This document shows, piece after piece, positions 11,057 to 21,300 of a stretch of DNA of 64,000 bases; the stretch's first letter is position 1; every line of letters starts with the position of its first letter. The stretch is taken from contig NC_090621.1 in the NCBI RefSeq assembly GCF_004359215.1, positions 308,257 to 372,256 on the forward strand, given 5' to 3'. This DNA is from Bremia lactucae (Eukaryota; Oomycota; Peronosporomycetes; Peronosporales; Peronosporaceae). The notes beneath the pieces were generated by a model that saw nothing but the letters and a program-made list of their open reading frames with translations, was not told the origin of the DNA and searched no databases. Made by a program: the position numbers and the translations under genes.

Positions 11057-13011
11057 TCAGTATGTGATAGTGCGCTGCAGGCGATTTTCTTTACACGTGA
11101 TGCAGACGCAGCGACCGTCGACAATGGGACAGCTCAATGCAATTGTATGGTTCACCTCTGCTTTATGATAATGACAAAATTCCCGATCACAGACGCAGCA
11201 ATAGTGCAAGATTCGTCGATCCAACGTGGCTGTGAAAGGCACTTTTTTCTTGTAGCGTGGATCGTGGCATACATGGCACTGACTGCGCAACGCACGTGCT
11301 TCTGCTGGACGATGTCGAGGTCGAAGTTTTCCTTTTAATTCTGGAACCGGCACCATGTACGTGGATCGACTGGAACACGTCACGAACCCAAACTGATTCG
11401 TCGCTTGGACAACAAATTTGTAAGTCTCTCCATGATGCAATTTGTCGACAATCACGGTCGTTGGGAGTGGCAGTGTCAATAATTTTAGCCACTTGACTTC
11501 TTCAATCTTGGTGCGAGTCCAACGCACTGTGTAGCACACGATTGGAACTTGATTATCCACAGGTTTCTCCCACGAGACTCGCGCCGCAGCACTTTTGACA
11601 GTTGTTTTGCTCGGCTCTGCCTCAACGGTCACGCGTGTAGGCATGTTCGGTGGTAAGCGACGTAGTAGTCGAAGCAACGAGTCTGCGTCACCGTAAATAA
11701 TTCCTCGAATCGGCAACATGACCACCACAAGAAGAACAATCGCGTCGTCAAGCCACCAGAAATAAATCTTTAACAAACCCCAAATAGTCAGCATATCCCT
11801 CTCGTTGGAGCTTTCATCGTGTTCAGAATTGGCTTCCAGTAGCTCAATTGTAGACTGTTGACGTGAATTTCGTGAGCCAAGCAGCTGTGGTGATGACTCC
11901 GCGGACGATCCAAAGGAGGCTGAAGCACTTGCAAAAGCGTCTTCACAGCGTACAAAAGAACGAGGGCTACGTCCGTATGAATTCCACGTCGTCAGGCGGT
12001 AAATGACATGCTCTGGAGGCTCCACGACGTCTAGAAATTCCGTATCCGCTCCGGTAAATACCGTCACCCACGTCGATTGGCCAGGACTTCGACGTTGGAG
12101 TTGATACCGCTGTGGTGTCGCAACGGTCGAGGTCCACGCGATTTGGAGCAGCTTTTGATCCTGTGCCGTCGTGCCTTCAGCAGTACAAACGCTCGATCCT
12201 ACGGCTTCGGGTTTCCGTCCCATGCCAAGATACTTCATTTGTAAGAACATGGCCAATTGGTACCGATGGAGTTCACTGGAAACACCAATTTCCTGTAACC
12301 TCATGCCATCGTTTGCCATTAATAGTGGAAACGTATACCCCGAAATAAAATGGGCGCGAAAGATGTCACTATACTGAGGTAATTGAACGGCATAGGCCAC
12401 CCAATCGGCCACTTCGGCGACCGTCATTTCGGCACCAACACTCTCCCATCGTTCGTCCAGCTCTTTCCAGGAAATGACGGCGTCATTGTCACGATCTAAT
12501 TTCCCAAGTGCAGCATCCACGTCTTGATCGGTCTGTGCGCGGATCTTGAGCTCCGAGACATCCAACCCGCCACTGTCGTCCGTGTCCAATAGACGATGCA
12601 ATTTGTCTTTAATTTGCTCAATCTCCTGACGTCCGACGTGTCCATCACGGTCAAAATCCGCCAGTAAACTTTCTTCAAAAGCATTTATCATATCGTTTGT
12701 CATAATGTTAAAAATAAAAAAAACAAGCTATATGGTAGTTTTACATACCAACGTCAGGCTCATGTATTTTAGTAGTCTTCAAGGGCTTGTGATGCGGCGT
12801 ATCGACTTCATTGCCAGTTTCATCGATTCCCACCACCACGTTCATCAGTTCGTGAGCATCTGGCATCATAAAGAGCAAATGCTTTTGTCAGTTAAATCGT
12901 TTGGCAAAAAAGTCGTTCAGCTTTACCTTGTGTACGAGGTGGAAGACTGTTACCATCCACGCATTGCGACAACCCGAGAATGATTGTCATCACAAAAATT
13001 CGCAGCATCAT
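11057..13011 (-). CDS. EF-hand / SAM / fibronectin-III single-pass membrane protein (STIM-like layout)
   Basis: Model: exons 13011-12927, 12859-12749 and 12672-11057 on the minus strand, 603 residues, phases consistent and introns 67 and 76 nt. The first exon gives a signal peptide (MMLRIFVMTIILGLSQCVDG). Three EF-hand loops follow: DFDRDGHVGRQE (about 71), DTDDSGGLDVSE (about 95) and DRDNDAVISWKE (about 125). A SAM domain at about 148-215 has ELPQY-type helix features (VQLPQYSDIF, GYTFPLLM). Next come a fibronectin-III domain, one strong TM helix near 370-390 (AIVLLVVVMLPIRG), a second FN3 (WTRTKIEEVKWLKL, YKFVVQATNQFG), and a C-terminal Cys/His cluster with CHVC, CCVC, CHYH and CITC pairs that probably binds zinc. 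Signal peptide, EF-hands, SAM and one TM in that order recall STIM calcium sensors, but the STIM coiled-coil activation region is not seen. The acceptor of intron 2 is the least certain part; an ATG at 12703 would give a shorter 548-residue form without a signal peptide. Confidence 0.75.
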
Positions 13012-13373
13012 CCATCGGGTAGGAAACGAAATTTTAGTGCAAACAGCGACGCCTTTAGCCCATTCAAAAGCACGTGCGCCAAGAAGCGATCGCATCTTGG
13101 AGCGACAAATCGTACGTTCACAAAACATGTGGGAAATTTGAGACCGGTTGGTCTCAAATATTCGACTCACTGTGAGAAAATCTCGAGAAGTCACCGATTC
13201 AAAAAACTGTCTCAGTATAAAAAGTAACCTTACGAAGTACCTTTGAAAATGTTCAGAAAGAGGTTGCACGAAGGGAACGATGCGGTCAGTGGCGTTGAAA
13301 GCTTGAAAGCAATAAACCTTCGAGGAAGAAAAACCTTCTTCTCGGGCCGTGACACTTCAACTTGCCTTTTCGA

Positions 13374-15650
13374 ATGACCTCGCCATCCTCGCAAGGCAAT
13401 CTGTTGCCTCTTGGATCCGAGGGGCTGGCCATGCCGCCCGTGGGGAAGAAAAAGAAACCTGGGCGGACCCCAAGTCTCATCTGGCAACTCTTGACCGACG
13501 AGCCCGACCCGCAACGCCGCAATTCGGCCACTTGCAAGCACTGCAAAAAGTCGGTGGCGTATTACAAAAAGTCCGAGCAAGCCATTCGGCATTTAAAAAA
13601 ATGTGCCCGCTTTCAAGAGATGCAGCACCAATTTGCCTTTATGAATCAATTTTCTGATCATTTGCCGCTGTACAATCAAAAGGTATTGGATAAAACCCCG
13701 GTAGCAAAGCGACTAAAAGCCGACCACAGTCCAAGCGACCGCGCGGCCACGCAAGCACAGATGGACGTCCACTTACAAGCCACCGCAGCCCTTGGGAGTG
13801 TCTTGGACCAAGCGGTTGTTCATCACGCACAGGTAATGAATCAAATTGCCATGCAACAAAGCCTGTCCGAGAGTCTCATTGAATCAATGCCACTCAAAGA
13901 GGATTTCAAAGAAAACGACTCCAACAACAAACTTCAGAAATTACGACCTTTCTCCAAGACCCAAAGTGAACGATTTGACGAAGAAATGGCCATGCATGTA
14001 TTTGTCACTGGCATGGCGTTTGATGCTATTGAAGAGTCGCACTTGGCAAGAGCCATGGCATTAGTACGCCCAACTATTAAACTTCCGACCAAGAAAAGTC
14101 TTGAAACAACTCTTATGATGCGATGCTATGAGAAAATGCACAAACAAGTCTGGGGCAAGTTGTCGTCGAGTTTTGCTCGTGTCTGTTTAAAACGAGAGGC
14201 GTGGTCCAATTGGAATTTGTATCAAACCCCAAATGCCGAGAATACGTACGTGACATATTTGGCACTTTATAAGGACAAACGTTTTTTTCTCGAGGTCGAA
14301 AAAACAATAAGAAACGAGTCGCCATTAAATTCAATTCTCATTGCGCAAGATATTAAACGCATGATGCAACCCATTGTGAGTAATATTAGTGGCGTCGTCA
14401 CGGGAAGTACCGAATATCATTCACGGGCGTGGAATATGTTGAAAGCGGAGTATCCGACCAAGTTTTTCTACGGCTGTATTTGCCACGCATTACACCTTGC
14501 AATTATGGATATTTTTGGCCCTCAACAACCGCTGGAAAGTGATCCGTCTCGACAAGTATCCTCTACGCAAGGGCCCATGGAGTTTCCATTTCAAGATCTG
14601 GTCGAGCTTACTATCAATTGCAACGAATTGTTGTCATTTTTTAGTAGCACTCACTATGCGCCAAAATATAAAATGTTTGGCTCACAGTTAGTGCATACGA
14701 TGAAAGGTCTTGCAAATGCGACGTCCACGATGTCTTGGGGCACGCTTGCCGCACGCTTTCGTGTTTTAATGCAGGCTGAAGATATCTTGCAATCAATTGT
14801 AAGTGCTCCTGACTTTCTAAGTCCAGAATTATCGGCATCTGAAAGCGCGATACGAACCAATTTAAAAGCGTTCGTACTCAATGTAAACTGGAAATTGACA
14901 TTGGAGAAGGCAGTGACGATTTTAACACCCATTGAATTGATTTTATACAAGTTCCAGGATGATCACGCTTCCATTTCAGAAGTGTATTTTGAATCCAAAC
15001 ATTTACTCACGGATTTTGATGCGGTCTTTGGTCTAACGACCGTCGAACTTGAGTATCTTAAAAAGGTAATTACGGAGCATTGGCAGTACGTGCTGAGTGA
15101 GGCCCATGGATTGGCTTTCTTGTTAGATCCTCGATATATTGGCAAGTCGATGACAAGAGATTATCGGGAACAAATTGAAGAGCTCATTTTTACTTTTCCT
15201 GAAACGGACCAGGATACCGAAGTTCATCAAGAACGGCGACAAGCAATGACTGAAGAATATACTGACTACGTCATGTACGCCAAGAATCAGCGCAATAATC
15301 GCACGTACAAGTGGGAGATGTTGGAAAAAGGAACTCGAACCCCGTTGCAATTCTGGCAGACCGATGCCGATGATTGGCCACACCTGAAGTCGTTGGCACT
15401 TACGCTCTTTTCGTTGGCTCCCAGTAGTGTTGCTTCGGAAAAGACCCTTTGTAAGAGCACCTTAACACAAGCTCGCCGTCGCAACAAACTCAGCTTTGAC
15501 GAAATGCGACGTTTGGCTTTTATTTGTATCAATGACTCGCAATTAACAGGCAATCGCGTGACGGGCGAAGTCCAAAGCAGCACGTTGCCTGACTTTGCGA
15601 TGGAGAGCACAGCACTTTCGCCGGATGGGATGATGATGTGGATGATATAA
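13374..15650 (+). CDS. hAT-transposase-derived protein with BED zinc finger, probably domesticated
   Basis: Uninterrupted 758-residue frame from the ATG at 13374. An N-terminal BED-type finger shows CKHCKKSV and RHLKKC (residues about 50-75). The RNase-H-like body has hAT landmarks: EAWSNWNLYQ where active enzymes have a D-x-W start of the fold, GVVTGSTEYHSRAW where they have VVTDN-A-N, GCICHALHLAIMDIF, AFLLDPRYIG, and a C-terminal dimerisation region PLQFWQ followed by FSLAPSSVASEKTLCKS. Two expected catalytic Asp positions are therefore Glu or Arg and Gly. No terminal inverted repeats or duplicated target site were recognised beside it. It lies in a gene island divergent from the EF-hand/SAM gene. 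An intact frame without catalytic residues suggests a host gene, perhaps a DNA-binding regulator, but a recently dead non-autonomous transposon is possible. Confidence 0.75.
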   Translation: MTSPSSQGNLLPLGSEGLAMPPVGKKKKPGRTPSLIWQLLTDEPDPQRRNSATCKHCKKSVAYYKKSEQAIRHLKKCARFQEMQHQFAFMNQFSDHLPLYNQKVLDKTPVAKRLKADHSPSDRAATQAQMDVHLQATAALGSVLDQAVVHHAQVMNQIAMQQSLSESLIESMPLKEDFKENDSNNKLQKLRPFSKTQSERFDEEMAMHVFVTGMAFDAIEESHLARAMALVRPTIKLPTKKSLETTLMMRCYEKMHKQVWGKLSSSFARVCLKREAWSNWNLYQTPNAENTYVTYLALYKDKRFFLEVEKTIRNESPLNSILIAQDIKRMMQPIVSNISGVVTGSTEYHSRAWNMLKAEYPTKFFYGCICHALHLAIMDIFGPQQPLESDPSRQVSSTQGPMEFPFQDLVELTINCNELLSFFSSTHYAPKYKMFGSQLVHTMKGLANATSTMSWGTLAARFRVLMQAEDILQSIVSAPDFLSPELSASESAIRTNLKAFVLNVNWKLTLEKAVTILTPIELILYKFQDDHASISEVYFESKHLLTDFDAVFGLTTVELEYLKKVITEHWQYVLSEAHGLAFLLDPRYIGKSMTRDYREQIEELIFTFPETDQDTEVHQERRQAMTEEYTDYVMYAKNQRNNRTYKWEMLEKGTRTPLQFWQTDADDWPHLKSLALTLFSLAPSSVASEKTLCKSTLTQARRRNKLSFDEMRRLAFICINDSQLTGNRVTGEVQSSTLPDFAMESTALSPDGMMMWMI

Positions 15651-16292
15651 AGCGAAGTATATGCTTGTTGGCGTGAAGAAAGAGGAGGAAGTGATTGTTT
15701 CGTTGTATGTCGATTTCAGATAAATGGAAAGTATTTATAGGCGGGCGCTGGCACAGGAGAAACGGGAATGTGTGAGTGCTGCTGATTCTCTAGTGAGAGT
15801 ATTTTATTTAAAGAAGATAATGTACTGGGAACTTTTTTTGAATAATTGATTGATAATCTGCATCATGCGTTTGACAGGAAAATTGTAATGCGAAGCTGGA
15901 AAAGCGTTTATAAAGAGTAGTTGGGTTTTGTCGTAATCGTCACCAGTTTGTGTTATACGGTATTTAATTTGAAAGACACGAGTTACATCGGTAAACATTT
16001 ATTTTGTAAAAATTAACGTTATAGTTTGAAATCGATTTATTTCGTGATCCTTAAGTAATAGCAATGAACTTTTTAATGTCAAATACATGCATTCGTTCCT
16101 TTTGCCTCAAGTCTCCGAGAAATACAATCCAAAATTTGATGTGCATAGGTTTTGGGATACGATCGTATGGTATAAGATTCTACAGGTTGAGGAATATCAA
16201 TGTTTGTGCTTTGTCGCTTCCTTTGAAAACGAATAGCCTATCATATAACATCGAAGACGCGCAGTAAAGCATTCAGCTCCAAAGTCTTGAAC
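15651..16292. other. Intergenic, AT-rich, no gene seen
   Basis: No coding or RNA gene recognised. It contains the 3' end of the hAT-derived gene and the promoter of the GTPBP1-like gene. Confidence 0.6.
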
Positions 16293-18120
16293 ATGACAAC
16301 GCTCACAGACGTGGGATTAGCAGCATTGTGCTGCCAAGTACATGCCGAGTACGTGCATGGAACTTCCCTTCCTCCTTCCGATCGCTTACCGTATGAAGTA
16401 GAGGAGGGCAACGTTGAATACAAGCTACAATTGCTAACCCAGGATCCCGACCGCCTGCGTCAATTAACCACGCAGATGCACTGGCGTCTAAATGAAGGTA
16501 GAAACAATGCGTTTTACGAGATTGGCGTCAAGGACAATGGAGAGGTCCTGGGTCTTTTAGAAGATGCCATGGTACACTCATTAGGAACCCTTGCGCGGTG
16601 AGAATGGCTACATTGCATTGTGAACACTGAGCCATGGTTTAATACATGCCTGTTTTAAACACAGTCTGTGCCGTGTCGTCCATGCCAAGATGTCTCTATC
16701 TCGATTCCGTTACGGACGCGATCGACGGCATAGGGCCATACGAGTTAAAGTCGCAAGAATCGTAGAGCCTAGCAGTACCAAGAGGCTTCGCGTCTCCGTG
16801 ATTGGAGACTTTGAAAGCGGCAAATCGACCTTAGTAGGGGTCGTCACCCGAGGTTGTCTCGATGATGGAGCTGGATTAGCGAGAATGCACGTCTGTCGTC
16901 ATCGTCATGAGCTCGAAAATGGCTGTACCTCCAGTGTGAGCGAGCATACCATTGCTGTGGCTCGAGACGGTCATTTTCGATGCATTGAGGAGTTTCAAAC
17001 CTGTGATTTTGGTGAGCACGACCAGGACGTGACAGCGCAACAGGAACGAATTATTACGCTCAATGACTTGGCCGGCCATCAAAAGTACTTGAAAAGTACC
17101 GCATCGGGACTTGCAGGACAGTTTCCAGACTATGCAATGCTGGTTATTGATGCAGTTCGTGGCGTTCGAGACATGACCCGAGAACATCTTCAAATTGCAA
17201 CCGCGCTGAATGTAGCCATCTTTGTAGTGATTAGCAAAATTGATCTTGCGACCAATGCACGATTGCAACAATCGGTTACTGAAGTGACAGACTTAATGAC
17301 CACATTTTGCCCTCAGCAACAAATTGTTTGGCCGAAAAGTCTCCCGACGGTAGGGGAGGATCACGAACTTATTAGGCCACTAACCTGTGGGTTTACGATA
17401 CCGGTATTTCAAATTTCGAGTGTCAATGGGACGGGGTTAGACATTCTTCAGAAGTTCTTGGCTAATCTCGAGCCAAAACGAGTATGGGCCACAACAGCCC
17501 AGACGCCCGTCGAATTTCAAATTACTCAAGCGTACGATATTGATCAAGCAGGAATTATTGTGACGGGACTTGTACAAGCTGGCACCTTGGGTCTTCGAGA
17601 GCCAATGTTGCTTGGACCTGATATGGATGGTCACTTTTGCGAGGTTGTCGTTAAAAGCATCGAAGTGCAGCACAAAGCCGCGCAGACGTTATGCGCTGGA
17701 GAGACCGGGGCTGTACGCATTCGTTTCGTGTCGACTGCTCAGCCCGCTTCTCGTATCCGCAAAGGCACGATGTTGGTCCACCCGAGCGTTTGTCCCATCG
17801 CGACACGTCAATTTGATGCCGAGTTGCATTTTTTGCCGGACGCGCGCGCTTTTCGCAACAATTTTCAAGCGGTTATCCACACGGGTCAAGTTCGGCAAAT
17901 GGCCAAGATTATCCGATTAGAAGACCCCATGAGTGCAAGTGTGACCAAGCCACTATCGACGTATTTCCCAGCGACGACAATGTGCCGGTTGGAGTTTATG
18001 TACTGGCCTGAATACATTCGTCCGGATCTGCCATTAGTTTTGCGGGAAGGAAGAACGCAAGCAGTTGGTCGCATCGTGCGAACGGTGCCATATTTACACC
18101 AAACAACTGGCGTTTCATAA
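16293..18120 (+). CDS. GTPBP1/GTPBP2-type translational GTPase (two exons)
   Basis: Exons 16293-16597 and 16665-18120, with a 67-nt GT-AG intron; 586 residues. The join restores RLCRVVHAKMSLSRFRYG in phase. The ATG at 16293 was chosen; the in-frame TTG two codons before is not a likely start. The N-terminal domain (about 1-110) has NVEYKLQLL and NEGRNNAFYEIGVKDNGEVLG, typical of GTPBP1. The G domain shows G1 GDFESGKST (about 148), G3 DLAGH (about 237) and G4 SKID (about 291), then EF-Tu-like beta-barrel domains II and III to the C-terminus. GTPBP1/2 act with elongating ribosomes and mRNA quality control in animals; the role here is inferred. Its stop is about 210 bp from the stop of the convergent CPSF1. 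Confidence 0.87.
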
Positions 18121-18330
18121 TGTTAAACTCGCCCTGTAGATACAAGATATACCGGTTTTAATAAAAAAAAATAAGACAACGAGTACTCTAAATTAAGCAA
18201 CAATAACAAGTACTCTAAATTTAGCAACAAATGCGTTTTGAAGTACGAAAATTCGGAAAAAATACTTTTTTGTCAACTTAAAGCAACACTGTCTACTTAA
18301 AAATGCATCGCGCAACGTTGCAATTCGAAA

Positions 18331-21300
18331 CTATAGAAATGCCGACGTGGCATGTTGTACCTCTAACAAATTATGAATCACCACCTCGGAGGTCGTACCA
18401 ATACAACGTGCCAATTCTTTTTGCGCAACATAATCCAATGTCAAAAATTGAAATAACACCATGGCATCTAAAAAGCTTTTTTTCCACTTTTTCTTACTCC
18501 ACGCATCCCCTCGTCCACATCGTTGTTGTCCATTTGTCTTGAGCATCCGAAACTCCCGTGGATTTAATGCACAATTCTGTTGCAACGTATTAATCATGAC
18601 ATTCTGGAGTGTATACAACCGTCGAAACACGCGTTCGGACACGGGTACAAGTGCCATAATTCCTCCTTCCGACGTCCCCAATACATTTACATAACACGAC
18701 AATACCGCCGCTTTGCGCGTATACGCTCCCGCGCCAGCCATTTCAACACGTTTTCGAAACATACTGGCCACTTGAACCCCTAAATGAAAGTCACTCACGC
18801 GAAGTAATCGTTGTCCCCCACGGGATTCAATATCCTGTGGCAAATATTGCAATACATGCAAATTTTCATCCATATCAACCGCCAATAATGCAACTTTCGT
18901 TTCAAACACACTAAATTCCGTCGCCGAGACAGTCAAAGGTTCATAATCTTTTGCCAAGAGCAACAATTGACGCTGCAATTCACGCCATTGTAAGAAATGC
19001 ACACTCTTGTAGACATCCCCATAGAGAATAAAATCTTTCACGACATTCAGTGTGACAATAAACATTTGAGCATCGTAGAACGCACATCCAATTAATTGTT
19101 CCGACTTGAATTCATACACAATAAGTTTCGACCCAACTGCTGCCAAAACGTACGGACCAAGTTGCGCCACGGCAGAAATTGCTCCTTGACGGTGTTCTTT
19201 CATAAACACAAGTCGTAATTTCGGAAGCTTGCCACTCGTGGCGCCTCCTTCTTCATTCACGTACTGGGCATAATCCAATTCATAGAGTAATAACCTTCCA
19301 CGACCACTTTCATCTTCTCCATGTGGTCCAACCCATCCTGTTCCAAGAACCAAGTACGGACGTTTCTTCCGATGCCATTCCACCGACGTCGAAGCCACTT
19401 CGTCGTGTAATAACGACGAATCAAAGAGATACATGAGTCGTATACACAAGACGACTTCAAATCGTTCAAAATGAACACGAAAGACGCCACGAAAATCCCA
19501 TTCACGAAACTCATTCGTTTGGACAAGACGCAATTCATACACGTCTTCTTCCGTATGGGGGAATGCCGAAAGCTCTAGATCGGAAAACATCTCGGTCGTT
19601 GGTGCCATGACATTACTGCCAAGAAGAACATTTCCATTCGCATCCAGTGTCTCGGTTTCTAACTCGTCGTCGACCGTCTCAACTTCCGTCGCATTTTCCG
19701 CGTCCGCAGGTTTCATACGAAGGCTACAAACCACTGCATACGTTGGTGCGACTAACGCTTCAGCAACACCTCCAGGACCGTGGTTCCCAAGATACAACAT
19801 ATGATGCAACGTCGCACCAAATTCCGCTTTCTGAAGCACAAATCCACCACTGGATGGTAAGATTGTCGATGTTTTACTCGATGGCAACTCACATACACGC
19901 AAGGATCCACGGGAGTGGAAATAAATAAACCCATTTGGACAATTCCAATGATGAAAAGGCGTGAAACTTAAAACCGGCACGCTCACGCGTGGTGGTGTCG
20001 TCGTTTGATTGGCAACAAGCGGTGACTTGATTGCGGCATTTGGGACACACATACGCACGAAACAAGGGTGGCCACGATTCCCAAGGATCCACATTGGATG
20101 CGCTCCACGAAAGAAACAGCCACTCATGGTATTGACATTATAAAACTTGGTGAGCATGGGATACCGAAATCCGGCACGAAGTTTGGCGACGACGGCCGAC
20201 GTGCTTGTTTCCAAAGAAGTTTCGTTTAAATGCGTCGAAGGACGAACTTTTGGAGGGACGAATGGTCGTGTGATTAATTCCGTATTGATACGAATAAATT
20301 GAAAGATCGGTGAAGAAGAACGCGACTGGAGACGGTCGTGTGTTGGTGTTGCTGCGTAGAGAAGCAAGTCGCCATTTGCTAAGAATACGAGCAAGACCAT
20401 TCGTGCAAGATACGATGCATTCATTTGTCCTTCACTTGGTCCAACACGATGAATGACAATATCCGCAACAGGAGAATTCATGGCATGCGCTTTTTGAATA
20501 CGCGTGTCGTTTGCAAGTGACGTGGAAGCATGGAGTCCAAGCACAGGAGCCGTCGATTCCATGGATTCGTGAGCGAGAGTACCAGTCCATGTATTCACTA
20601 AAGACTGCGGTGCAAATGTCAAGTACGGAAACACTCCACGCTTTTGAAAATCCGGAAGGGAATACACATGAAGGGAACCGTCTTCGAAACACAAACCACA
20701 CATCATCAAAGCTTCGTTTTGAAGGAGTAATGGGATTGAAATCGATTCATCCGTGTGTGTTCGAGTTGAATGCGATCGAGGGGACGAAGGAAATTCGTTA
20801 CGAAACGTTGGATGCGTTGCTGGACGTGTTTGATACAATGCATCAAGCTCATCGTCGTCTCTTTCGGCAGTAGTTAATGGCTTGACTCTCGTCGGTTCCA
20901 CTTGTTGTTTGCATTCGTGTTCCCCTGTTTTTTCTTGAAACATTCCTGTCCAGTCGTAAAAGAGACACGCGGCACTACTTTTATGCATTGAAACATCCCC
21001 ATTTCCATTCGAATGTATACAAGTAGTGGTAAAATCAATCACGGGATCGATGACCGTGAGTTCTAAATCGGCTTCATCGCCCATTAACAACCGTATTGAT
21101 CCATCCGTTAACAATAGCAGAATATACGGATCCACCACGTCCACGGATACGATGCCCACTTTACTTGTATCAACGTTCATGCCGCCCGATTCCACGTCGC
21201 CTTCAAGCGTAATCTCTTGCGTACACACGAGTTTCACACGTACATTGTCGTCGAGTGCCGTCTTGTCACCATTATTCAATACGTCGTCGTCCAAGACTTC

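Noticed and set aside
12892..13269. 125-residue minus-strand frame as a secreted effector
   Set aside because: Its signal peptide belongs to the first exon of the EF-hand/SAM gene. No RXLR or CRN-type motif is present.
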